This document shows, piece after piece, positions 1 through 6,222 of a stretch of 6,478 bases of DNA. This DNA is from Synergistaceae bacterium. GTDB lineage: Bacteria > Synergistota > Synergistia > Synergistales > Aminobacteriaceae. The notes beneath the pieces were generated by a model. That model made no database searches and was not told where the DNA came from. It saw nothing but the letters and a program-made list of their open reading frames with translations. The DNA is taken from positions 1 to 6,478 of the forward strand of contig JAFVEW010000138.1 in assembly GCA_017475805.1 (NCBI GenBank). Reading direction: 5' to 3'. The stretch's first letter is position 1. Each line of letters begins with the position of its first letter. The translations under genes and the position numbers were made by a program.

Positions 1-689
1 GTTCATGGGCTGTAGGAATTAATATTTATTCCGTAATTTTTAGAATTTGCCTTGTAGTTTTTCTCGCGGCTGTCGTAGGCTGTGAACGTTCAAGCAAAAG
101 ACACTCAGCAGGTCTCAGAACTTTTATAATAGTTTCGCTTGCTTCGGCTGTGTCGGCTATGATTGACCTTTGCATTTTAGCGAACACTCAACACGGTTTC
201 CCTGTCATTTCTGCGGCTTCGGTTGTTTCGATTGCAATGATTAGCGGCAATTCGATTTTATTTAGTTCAAAAAGTCAAATTAAAGGACTCACGACTTCAG
301 CAGGTTTATGGGCTTGCGGCATCATAGGCTTGTCAGTAGGCGCGGGGCTTTACACTATTACTTTAATTTCGTTCGTCGCGCTTCTTTGCTGCATTTCACA
401 GCTGCCTTTAATTGAAAGCGTTTTGAAAGACCGCTCTAATCATTTTGAAGTTCATCTTGAATTAAAAAATACGTATAATCTTCAAGATTTTGTAACGACA
501 ATTAGAAAGTTAGGACTAAAAATTGACGATATTGAATCTAATCCGGCGTATCTTAATTCAGGATTGAGTGTTTATTCAGTTTCAATAACGATAAGCCAGA
601 GAGATTTTAAGAAATATCGCAAACATAGTGATATTATTGAAGCGTTACGCTCGCTTGATTATATTCATTATATAGAAGAAATGAATTAG
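1..689 (+). CDS. MgtC/SapB family inner-membrane protein, 5' end outside the window
   Basis: The frame is open from base 3 to the TAG at 687-689, giving 228 visible residues. The true start lies upstream, and the internal GTG at 150 would discard the first membrane helix. Seen: four or five hydrophobic segments (visible residues about 8-27, 39-59, 67-87, 98-115 and 117-134), then a soluble tail of about 90 residues (about 138-228) resembling the ACT-like C-terminal domain of MgtC proteins. Family hallmarks are GCERSSKRHSAGLRT (26-40, matching the usual G-ER-R---AGLRT) and KGLTTSAGLW with VGAGLY (94-103, 112-117). Missing is the usual segment between them, normally D--R-AAQ-VSGIGFLGAG; here it reads ISAASVVSIAMISGN (69-83). 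MgtC relatives are linked to magnesium limitation, acid stress and F-ATPase modulation, but the function here is unknown. It lies 30 bases before ilvE on the same strand, probably co-transcribed. The family assignment is good; the physiological role is not inferable. Confidence 0.85.
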   Translation, partial: SWAVGINIYSVIFRICLVVFLAAVVGCERSSKRHSAGLRTFIIVSLASAVSAMIDLCILANTQHGFPVISAASVVSIAMISGNSILFSSKSQIKGLTTSAGLWACGIIGLSVGAGLYTITLISFVALLCCISQLPLIESVLKDRSNHFEVHLELKNTYNLQDFVTTIRKLGLKIDDIESNPAYLNSGLSVYSVSITISQRDFKKYRKHSDIIEALRSLDYIHYIEEMN

Positions 690-706
690 AGAGCAAATAG
701 GATTTT

Positions 707-712
707 AGGAGG
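707..712 (+). promoter_or_regulatory. Strong ribosome binding site of ilvE
   Basis: A perfect AGGAGG is followed by seven T residues and then ATG at 720. The ideal spacing fixes the ilvE start. It is much stronger than the site in front of ispE, which probably depends on translation of ilvE. Confidence 0.85.
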
Positions 713-719
713 TTTTTTT

Positions 720-1784
720 ATGCAGATAAGTTTCACAAAGAATCCCAATCCCGGCAAAATGCCGCCTGAGGATAAATTAGGTTTTGGTTCAGTTTTTTCT
801 GATCATATGTTCGTCATGGATTACACTGACGAAAAAAAATGGCATGACCCGAGAATAATTCCTTACGGGCCTATCGAAATTAATCCCGCCGCAAGCGTTC
901 TGCATTACGCGAATGAAGTTTTTGAAGGCATGAAGGCTTACCGCTGGGCTGACGGTTCAATCCATCTTTTCAGACCTATGGAGAACGCAAAGAGAATAAA
1001 TATCTCCGCCGAAAGAATCGGACTTCCTGAAATTCCGAACGATATTTTTGTCGAAGCCGTCCGCGAAGTTGTCAAAGTCGATAAAGATTGGGTGCCTCAT
1101 TCAGAAGGTACGTCGCTCTATATTCGTCCGTTTTTATTCTCACTCGACCCTGAGCTTGCTCTTCACGGAATTCATCAGGCAAAATTCATGGTAATTCTTT
1201 CACCGAGCGCGAGCTATTTTGCCGAAGGAATTAAGCCCGTTAAAATCATGCTTGAAACCGAAGACGTCAGAGCAGTACGCGGCGGAACGGGTTACACGAA
1301 ATGCGGCGGAAACTATGCGGCAAGCAACAGAGCAGGCGACAGAGCAATGGAAAAAGGTTACTCGCAAGTCCTTTGGCTCGACGGCGTTCACAGAAAATAT
1401 ATTGAAGAAGTCGGTGCAATGAACGTAATGTTCAAAATTAACGGTGTTGTTGTAACTCCTTCGCTTGAAAACGGTTCGATTTTGGGTGGTATCACTCGTA
1501 AATCGTGCATCGAAGTTCTGAAAAGCTGGGGAATGCCTGTTGAAGAAAGGTTATTAAGCGTTGACGAATTAATCGGCGCGGCTGAGACCGGCAAACTTGA
1601 AGAAGCCTTCGGAACAGGGACAGCGGCTGTAATTTCTCCGATCGGCGAGCTTGCTTACAAAGATAAAAAATTCACGGTCAATGATTTCAAAATCGGACCG
1701 ACCGCTCAGAAACTTTATGACGAACTCACGGGTATTCAATGGGGCAAACGGCCTGACCCGTTCGGGTGGACGGAATGCGTATAA
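720..1784 (+). CDS. ilvE: Branched-chain amino acid aminotransferase (PLP fold type IV)
   Basis: Catalyses reversible transamination between leucine, isoleucine or valine and 2-oxoglutarate, the last step of their synthesis, in the cytosol. The 354 residues are full length for the ilvE_II (eukaryotic-like) subgroup. Seen: the N-terminal motif LHYANEVFEGMKAYR (61-75), typical of this subgroup; IRPFLF (135-140); the PLP-binding lysine K194 in GYTKCGGNYAAS; E230 in EEVGAMNVMF; the cofactor phosphate loop LGGITRKS (255-262); and FGTGTAAVISPIGE (297-310). No expected catalytic residue is missing. The start is set by the AGGAGG at 707-712. The gene sits between an mgtC-like gene and ispE, with no other ilv or leu genes in view, so it looks like an unlinked aminotransferase. 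D-amino-acid transaminase and aminodeoxychorismate lyase share the fold, but the motifs and length favour a BCAT. Confidence 0.95.
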   Translation: MQISFTKNPNPGKMPPEDKLGFGSVFSDHMFVMDYTDEKKWHDPRIIPYGPIEINPAASVLHYANEVFEGMKAYRWADGSIHLFRPMENAKRINISAERIGLPEIPNDIFVEAVREVVKVDKDWVPHSEGTSLYIRPFLFSLDPELALHGIHQAKFMVILSPSASYFAEGIKPVKIMLETEDVRAVRGGTGYTKCGGNYAASNRAGDRAMEKGYSQVLWLDGVHRKYIEEVGAMNVMFKINGVVVTPSLENGSILGGITRKSCIEVLKSWGMPVEERLLSVDELIGAAETGKLEEAFGTGTAAVISPIGELAYKDKKFTVNDFKIGPTAQKLYDELTGIQWGKRPDPFGWTECV

Positions 1785-2569
1785 TTCTGCCGACGTTCGC
1801 AAAAATAAATTTAACGCTCCGGGTGATTAATAAACGCCCGGACGGTTATCATAATATTGTCTCGACTTTCTTAAAAATTCCTTCGGGCGATATTCTTTAT
1901 ATTTCAGAATCTACAGCGGGAATTGACATCGTAAACGCTAACGTAACTATAAAAGGCGAGAATATAGTCTTGAAAGCTCTGCGTGTTGCACGCGAAGAAG
2001 GATTCAAATTTCCTTTTCTTAACGTTATGATTCACAAAAGTATTCCCGCAGGTTCGGGACTTGGAGCAGGCTCAGGAAATGCCGCTGCGGTTTTATTATG
2101 GCTCGGTGCTCAGAAAGTCGCCGCAAAAGTCGGAGCTGATGTTCCGTTTTTATGTTCAGGTTACGACATGGCCGTTGTGTCAGGGATCGGCGACAATGTT
2201 GAACGAGCTAAGAACGCAGGAACACCGCCGCACGGAGTTATAGCAATTCCAGAATGGCAGACAGACACGAAAAACGCTTATGATGAAATTGATTCAATGA
2301 TCAGCGGTTTTGATTCTCTTCTTGCAAGGACGGAAATGCGCGACATGTATTACGCTAACGCAGGAAAAAAAGTCGGATTGTTGCCGAATGATTTTTTGAA
2401 AGTTTTGATTAAAGACCATCCGAAATATAACGAATTATTTTCAATGTTTGAACACGAAGGCGCGGACGCTTGGGGATTAACAGGTTCAGGGAGCGCGGTC
2501 TTTGCAGTGTTGAATGCACCAAAAATTTTCAAGTGGCCAAGTTATATTAAAAACGTTTTATATTTTTGA
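1775..2569 (+). CDS. ispE: 4-diphosphocytidyl-2-C-methyl-D-erythritol kinase (GHMP kinase), short divergent form
   Basis: Phosphorylates the 2-hydroxyl of CDP-methylerythritol with ATP in the MEP isoprenoid pathway. Seen, numbering from ATG 1775: FAKINLTL with K10, the position of the conserved lysine; RPDGYHNI (22-29); the glycine-rich ATP loop PAGSGLGAGSGNAAA (91-105); catalytic aspartate D122 in VGADVPF; GIGD; and the C-terminal motif LTGSGSAVFAV. I chose ATG 1775 over the in-frame GTG 1766 because it starts the protein MRIILPTFAKIN, the usual spacing ahead of the AK-NL motif. It overlaps the ilvE stop by 10 bases, so translational coupling is likely; the only nearby purine run is a weak GGTGGACGGA. 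Odd points: at 264 residues it is shorter than the roughly 283 of E. coli IspE, it lacks about 11 residues between the ATP loop and GADVP, and the loop has GAGSGN where GGGSSN is usual. It looks intact rather than broken. A related GHMP kinase is the main alternative. Confidence 0.88.
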   Translation: MRIILPTFAKINLTLRVINKRPDGYHNIVSTFLKIPSGDILYISESTAGIDIVNANVTIKGENIVLKALRVAREEGFKFPFLNVMIHKSIPAGSGLGAGSGNAAAVLLWLGAQKVAAKVGADVPFLCSGYDMAVVSGIGDNVERAKNAGTPPHGVIAIPEWQTDTKNAYDEIDSMISGFDSLLARTEMRDMYYANAGKKVGLLPNDFLKVLIKDHPKYNELFSMFEHEGADAWGLTGSGSAVFAVLNAPKIFKWPSYIKNVLYF

Positions 2570-2576
2570 TACATTC

Positions 2577-2626
2577 GCCGACGCATACTCATGGCTTCAA
2601 TTATGAGTTAGTCGGCTTATTTTTTT
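2577..2626 (+). terminator. Rho-independent terminator of the mgtC-like/ilvE/ispE unit
   Basis: GCCGAC (2577-2582) pairs with GTCGGC (2611-2616). Inside it, ACTCAT pairs with ATGAGT, closing a loop of about 10 bases, and a T-rich run TTATTTTTTTT follows at 2617-2626. It starts 8 bases after the ispE stop, so it ends the upstream unit and separates it from the gene at 2693. Confidence 0.88.
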
Positions 2627-2628
2627 AC

Positions 2629-2656
2629 TTCACATACATTTTTACAGGAATATAGG
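2629..2656 (+). promoter_or_regulatory. Possible sigma-70 type promoter for the PH/SHOCT gene
   Basis: TTCACA (2629-2634, 5 of 6 to TTGACA) is separated by 16 bases from TATAGG (2651-2656, 4 of 6 to TATAAT). It lies directly after the terminator and 36 bases before the start codon. The upstream terminator means the gene needs its own promoter, but the -10 match is mediocre, so this is only a candidate. Confidence 0.35.
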
Positions 2657-2679
2657 TTTCATATTTCTCAAACTAAAAT

Positions 2680-2685
2680 AAGGAG
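2680..2685 (+). promoter_or_regulatory. Ribosome binding site of the PH/SHOCT gene
   Basis: AAGGAG with a 7-base spacer to ATG 2693. This fixes the start. Confidence 0.8.
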
Positions 2686-2692
2686 TTTTTAT

Positions 2693-4168
2693 ATGCTTTC
2701 GACTGACTCATTACAAGATGCTATAAATAAAGTATGCGTCTATACATCCCTCAACAAAAAAGGGGCTGAGGCATTGGCGCAATATATGGCCTCAGACGAG
2801 AAACCTTTGATACTTTTCGAAGGGGTAGAGAGGGATTCTGACAGCAAAAAAATATTTCTTACTGATCGAAATCTTTTCTTTATAACCTTAGGAATGTTTA
2901 GTGCACCGAAAGTTAGCAAGATACCTTTGAGCAATATTCAAAATATTGTTGAACGTAGAGGAATGCTTTTGGCAAATGTTGACATTTATGTTCAAAATCT
3001 TCCTGTTTTTACATTCGGCTCTGTTCAAAAAGAAGCTTCATCGAAATTGTTGACCACATGGCAAATGCTTAAAGACGAGACTCAAAAATTAGCAATTTCT
3101 GAGTCTACATCTTCTGAGAAAATTGAAAAACTCGAAGCGTTGTTCGCACTAAAAGAAAAGGGAGCAATCTCAGAGGAAGAGTATAATCGGGAAAAAAGCA
3201 AAATCTTAAATACTCAGCTCACAGCAGAAGAAACTGCACAGCCTATTATTGCGAGCTTGCCGAAGCAGGAAGTTAAAAAACAAGACAGTTCTTTTGGAAA
3301 ATCGATAGTAGGGCTTGCTATTATTATTGTCTTCTTTATAATGTTGACGCATCCAAGCGATAAAGATAACGCGAAATTATCTAACAATTCTGCGAAAAAA
3401 ACTGCAACAGTTACCGCTGTCAATTTGAACACAGGCGAGGTTATTAAACCATCGCGCAAAGAGGGCAGCAAGGCATTTGTTAAAACTGACGGGACAAAAA
3501 TTTTCAAAGAATCTGAACTTAAGAACAGTTTGGGCGAATTGATGAAGGGAACTGAACTTAGGATACAAGAAGGAGTAGCCTCTTCTGGGAATTTACCGGT
3601 ACGCTATAAAGTGAACGTCATGAAGGCTGGGAAAATTGATATAACAGGCTGGCTGACTGATGACGCTTTGACGAATCCAGTGGATTTAGTCGCTCAGCAG
3701 AAAAAATCTGGGGCGAAAAAGTCAGAATATAAGCATCTCCCATTGGATGATTTTGTTTCCAGCTTCAACAGTATCTCTTCAGCTCTTAAAGATGGACACA
3801 GCATATCTGAACGAGGTATGATTTTCACACCTGGCTCTGTTAATGATAGCTATCGTATAAAATACGCTGATTGCTTATTTTTATCGTTATTTGTTGTTCA
3901 TGATACTAGCGATTTTGTCCAAGCTTTTATAAACTACGGAGGTGATAAAACTGGCGATTACGCGTCGCATTTGATATGCTTAATTGGTGAACTCTTTTAT
4001 GCTACAGGAGTTATAAATGATTTTTCTGAGACGGCAACACTTTTGGATCGCTTGAAATTTTCTAACCTCCATGATGGTGCATTCAATTCGATTATTGTTA
4101 ATGGCTGGCGGGTCTATATTTCTTACAGCGATATAACTGGCCTTATGTGTGGTGTCGAGAAGCCATGA
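2693..4168 (+). CDS. Uncharacterised single-pass membrane protein: PH-like, SHOCT, TM, SH3-like and novel C-terminal domain
   Basis: I do not recognise a named gene. Seen in the 491 residues: a PH-like (YokE/bPH type) region at about 38-125, with beta-strand patterning KKIFLTDRNLFFIT, the IPLSNIQNI strand and a closing helix ending in LLTTWQMLKD; a clear SHOCT motif at about 143-172 (KLEALFALKEKGAISEEEY, then K--IL); a charged linker; one membrane helix at about 204-218 (SIVGLAIIIVFFIML); a low-complexity linker; an SH3b-like segment at about 258-330 (VKTDGTKIFKES, GELMKGTELRI, GWLTDDAL); and an unassigned alpha/beta domain at about 348-486 (LDDFVSSFNSISSAL at its start, NGWRVYISY near the end). 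No signal peptide. If the helix follows the positive-inside rule, the flanking charges do not settle orientation; PH/SHOCT inside and SH3 outside is the natural guess. SHOCT and bacterial PH domains are thought to mediate oligomerisation or membrane targeting. The gene is monocistronic, with its own RBS, between terminators. Function is unknown; an envelope-stress or sensing role is only inference. Confidence 0.85.
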   Translation: MLSTDSLQDAINKVCVYTSLNKKGAEALAQYMASDEKPLILFEGVERDSDSKKIFLTDRNLFFITLGMFSAPKVSKIPLSNIQNIVERRGMLLANVDIYVQNLPVFTFGSVQKEASSKLLTTWQMLKDETQKLAISESTSSEKIEKLEALFALKEKGAISEEEYNREKSKILNTQLTAEETAQPIIASLPKQEVKKQDSSFGKSIVGLAIIIVFFIMLTHPSDKDNAKLSNNSAKKTATVTAVNLNTGEVIKPSRKEGSKAFVKTDGTKIFKESELKNSLGELMKGTELRIQEGVASSGNLPVRYKVNVMKAGKIDITGWLTDDALTNPVDLVAQQKKSGAKKSEYKHLPLDDFVSSFNSISSALKDGHSISERGMIFTPGSVNDSYRIKYADCLFLSLFVVHDTSDFVQAFINYGGDKTGDYASHLICLIGELFYATGVINDFSETATLLDRLKFSNLHDGAFNSIIVNGWRVYISYSDITGLMCGVEKP

Positions 4169-4220
4169 ACAACGAGGTTCATACATAATAGGGTTTAACC
4201 ATCCAAGAGCGAATAAAATT

Positions 4221-4257
4221 GGAGCTACGATTTTTTTCGATCCTAGCTCCTGTTTTC
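4221..4257. terminator. Bidirectional terminator between convergent genes
   Basis: GGAGCTA (4221-4227) pairs with TAGCTCC (4244-4250). A further CGA/TCG pair inside surrounds a T7 loop, with an ATCC bulge on the right side. On the + strand it is followed by TGTTTTCTC. On the - strand the complement of AAAATT (4215-4220) gives AATTTT, so the hairpin can serve the + strand gene ending at 4168 and the - strand ligase ending at 4258. Confidence 0.75.
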
Positions 4258-5880
4258 TCACTTAAACGCACTTTTTCCCTGAGCATAAATTTCTCTTAAT
4301 TTAGGCTTCTCGATTTTTCCCGTCGGATTTCTCGGAACATCAGCGAAAATTATTTTCTTAGGACGCTTGTAACGAGGCAAGGCAAGACAAAATCTGTCGA
4401 TCTCGTCGGCGGTACATTCCATGCCTTTTTTAATTTGAATTATCGCCGCAGGAATTTCGCCGAGTCTTGGATCAGGCAGGCCGATAACAGCAACATCGTG
4501 AATTTTCGGGTGTCCGGCCAAGAAATTTTCAATCTGAACAGGATAAATATTTTCGCCGCCCATGATTACAACGTCTTTCTTCCTGTCGACAAGATAAACA
4601 AAGCCGTCTTCGTCCTGCATTGCCATATCGCCTGTAAAAAGCCAGCCATCTTTTATAGTTTCAGCCGTTGCTTCAGGATTATGATAATAACAAAGCATGA
4701 CGCCCGGACCTTGAACGCATAACTCGCCTGTGTCGCCTTGTTTAACTTCTTGGCCTTTGTCGTCGACGATTTTTAATTTCCAGCCATAACCGGCAATGCC
4801 GATAGCTCCGACTTTATTAATATTTTCCATACCTAAGTGAACACAGCCGGGACCTGTTGACTCTGAAAGTCCGTAGTTAGTATCGTATTTATGATCAGGG
4901 AAATAATCAAGCCAATGTTTTATTAGCGACGGCGGAACGGGCTGCGCGCCGATGTGCATTAACCGCCACTGTGATAAATGACGGCCTGCTAATTTCAATT
5001 CGCCGCGATCGAGACCAGCTAAAATATCTTGACACCACGGAACTAAAAGCCAAACTATCGTGCAATGTTCCCAAGAAACTACGTCAAGAATAGCTTTCGG
5101 TGAAGTTCCTTTCAGAATTACTGCACGGCTTCCCGTGTATAACGAGCCGAACCAGTGCATTTTCGCGCCCGTGTGATAGAGCGGCGGAATACATAAAAAA
5201 ACGTCATCATGAGTCGTTTGATGATGGATAGCTTCCATTTTTGCCGACTGCATCAAAGCTATGTGATTATGTAAAATAGCCTTCGGAAATCCTGTAGTGC
5301 CTGACGAAAAATAAATTGCGGCTTCGTCATTATTATCAATAAAAATCGCCGGAGCTACTGATGAACAATTACTCACAGCCTCGTTATAACTTTCAGCGAA
5401 AGTCGGGCAGTTTGTTCCGACAAAAAATAATAAACATTTTTCTCCAAGAGCTAAGACGGTATTTTCGACGCGTCCAGTAAATTCAGGTCCGAAAAATAAA
5501 ATATCGACATCAGCAAGCTGCACACAATATTCAATTTCTTCTGATGAGTATCTGAAATTTAACGGCACGGCAATAGCTCCGGTTTTCAAAATTCCAAAGT
5601 AAATCGGCAGCCATTCGAGACAGTTCATTAATAAAATCGCAACTTTCTGACCTTTTTTAACTCCGCGAGAGAGCAAAAGATTAGCGACTCGATTTGCTTT
5701 TTCGTCAAAGACTGACCAAGTTATTTCGCGTCTATACGGTTTCATAGAAGTCGGCTGAATTAAATCGTATTCTTTCCAAGTTAGGCGCAGAGGCTCTTGA
5801 ACTTCTGGATTAATTTCGACGAGCGCGACTTCATCTCCATAGAGTTTTGAATTTCGCTCAAGTAAATCTGTAATGGGCAT
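4258..5880 (-). CDS. Acyl-CoA synthetase / AMP-dependent acid-CoA ligase (ANL superfamily)
   Basis: Activates a carboxylic acid with ATP to an acyl-adenylate and transfers it to coenzyme A. The 540 residues are full length. Seen: P-loop IYFSSGTTGFPKA (189-201); PPLYHTGAKMHWFG (232-245); adenine-binding YDTNYGLSEST (332-342); GWLFTGD (412-418) with the ribose-binding aspartate D418; hinge YLVDRKKDVVIMGGENIYP (429-447); and the A10 motif NPTGKIEKPKLR (518-529) with catalytic lysine K522. All core residues are present. An insertion of about 25 residues near the N terminus (22-50, EINPEVQEP through MKPYRREITW) precedes the usual start of the fold. Start: AAGAAAGG (5891-5898 on the complement) lies 10 bases before the ATG. 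The substrate is not predictable; family members take medium- or long-chain fatty acids or cyclic/aromatic acids. No beta-oxidation or acyl-CoA dehydrogenase gene is adjacent. A TTGACA promoter and a repeat-containing leader lie upstream. Confidence 0.92.
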   Translation of the reverse strand: MPITDLLERNSKLYGDEVALVEINPEVQEPLRLTWKEYDLIQPTSMKPYRREITWSVFDEKANRVANLLLSRGVKKGQKVAILLMNCLEWLPIYFGILKTGAIAVPLNFRYSSEEIEYCVQLADVDILFFGPEFTGRVENTVLALGEKCLLFFVGTNCPTFAESYNEAVSNCSSVAPAIFIDNNDEAAIYFSSGTTGFPKAILHNHIALMQSAKMEAIHHQTTHDDVFLCIPPLYHTGAKMHWFGSLYTGSRAVILKGTSPKAILDVVSWEHCTIVWLLVPWCQDILAGLDRGELKLAGRHLSQWRLMHIGAQPVPPSLIKHWLDYFPDHKYDTNYGLSESTGPGCVHLGMENINKVGAIGIAGYGWKLKIVDDKGQEVKQGDTGELCVQGPGVMLCYYHNPEATAETIKDGWLFTGDMAMQDEDGFVYLVDRKKDVVIMGGENIYPVQIENFLAGHPKIHDVAVIGLPDPRLGEIPAAIIQIKKGMECTADEIDRFCLALPRYKRPKKIIFADVPRNPTGKIEKPKLREIYAQGKSAFK

Positions 5881-5890
5881 TAATAAAAAT

Positions 5891-5898
5891 CCTTTCTT
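5891..5898 (-). promoter_or_regulatory. Ribosome binding site of the acyl-CoA synthetase
   Basis: Read on the - strand this is AAGAAAGG with 10 bases to the ATG at 5880. Spacing is slightly long, and the site sits at the foot of the repeat hairpin described at 5900-5981. Confidence 0.6.
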
Positions 5899-5899
5899 A

Positions 5900-5981
5900 A
5901 AACAGTTAGGAATGAGGAGTGAGAAATGAGGAATTTTATTTTATCTTTTAATTCCTAACTCCTAACCCACAACTCCTGTTT
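5900..5981. repeat. Inverted pair of degenerate heptamer repeats (possible mini-repeat element)
   Basis: The left arm reads as 7-base units GTTAGGA, ATGAGGA, GTGAGAA, ATGAGGA (5905-5932). The complement of the right arm (5951-5979) reads AGGAGTT, GTGGGTT, AGGAGTT, AGGAATT. The arms share a perfect 10-base inverted match, AGTTAGGAAT (5904-5913) with ATTCCTAACT (5951-5960), and an alternative 7-base match, AGGAATT (5929-5935) with AATTCCT (5950-5956). AAACAG (5900-5905) and CTGTTT (5976-5981) close the outside as 6-base terminal inverted repeats. No clear target-site duplication is visible. Heptamer repeats of this kind occur as dispersed elements in some bacteria; other copies would lie outside this window. 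Confidence 0.65.
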
Positions 5982-5985
5982 GAAA

Positions 5986-6014
5986 TAAATACTCTAAAAA
6001 TTTTTGAATGTCAA
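5986..6014 (-). promoter_or_regulatory. Sigma-70 type promoter for the acyl-CoA synthetase
   Basis: On the - strand a perfect TTGACA (complement of 6009-6014) is followed by exactly 17 bases and TATTTA (complement of 5986-5991). The -35 box is ideal and the -10 weak. Predicted transcription starts near 5979, at the outer edge of the heptamer inverted repeat, giving a leader of about 100 bases made largely of that element. Confidence 0.55.
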
Positions 6015-6065
6015 GAAATTTATTTTGAGAGCTGCTGATATAGCGAGAGAAATTCCTTTGCTTGA

Positions 6066-6221
6066 AATTCTACAAAAGAAGCACTTGGCTATTGCGATGG
6101 AAGTACTCAAAAAGCAGTTGGGCTTACGTTAGTTCAGGTTCAGGAATCTGAAGGGCTGCGGAAAAATTTTTATGCTACAATTAGCCCGCTACATAAAAAA
6201 TTCCACAAGGAAAAATTTTAG
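6066..6221 (+). pseudogene. Startless coding-like segment, possible gene remnant
   Basis: A frame of 51 codons runs from just after a TGA (6063-6065) to TAG 6219-6221 with no usable start. Its translation looks protein-like: ALGYCDGSTQKAVGLTLVQV is followed by residues such as QESEGLRKNFYA, then SPLHKKFHKEKF. Codon choice (GAA, GCA, GTT, CAG, CTG) is less AT-driven than the flanking DNA. An overlapping frame (about 6004-6132, with only TTG starts, ending KKQLGLR) also reads plausibly, and only one of the two can be real. I do not recognise a family. It could be the 3' remnant of a lost gene or chance. Confidence 0.2.
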
Positions 6222-6222
6222 T

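Noticed and set aside
150..152. GTG as the start of the mgtC-like gene
   Set aside because: The same frame is open to the left edge and encodes the family motifs GCER and AGLRT plus the first membrane helix, so 150 is internal.
1766..1768. GTG as the start of ispE
   Set aside because: ATG 1775 gives the standard distance to the FAKINL motif; the GTG adds only MDG and has no better ribosome binding site.
1200..1802. Several open frames of 63-77 codons inside ilvE on both strands
   Set aside because: They lie fully inside a well-supported ilvE gene, show no family motifs, and are explained by its codon bias.
2577..2616. The hairpin after ispE as an operator or riboswitch for the next gene
   Set aside because: A stem-loop followed at once by a T-run, 8 bases after a stop codon, is fully explained as a terminator.
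2693..4168. The PH/SHOCT/SH3 protein as part of an anti-phage system
   Set aside because: No nuclease, ATPase, NADase, protease or partner gene is visible in or beside it, so a defence role has no support.
3980..4261. A 93-codon - strand frame overlapping the end of the PH/SHOCT gene and the terminator
   Set aside because: It is antisense to a supported gene, has no ribosome binding site, and runs through the terminator hairpin.
4435..4722. A 95-codon + strand frame inside the ligase gene
   Set aside because: It is antisense to conserved C-terminal motifs of the ligase and its product has no recognisable features.
5900..5981. The heptamer array as a CRISPR or an attachment site
   Set aside because: Units are only 7 bases with no spacers, and no integrase or cas gene is present.
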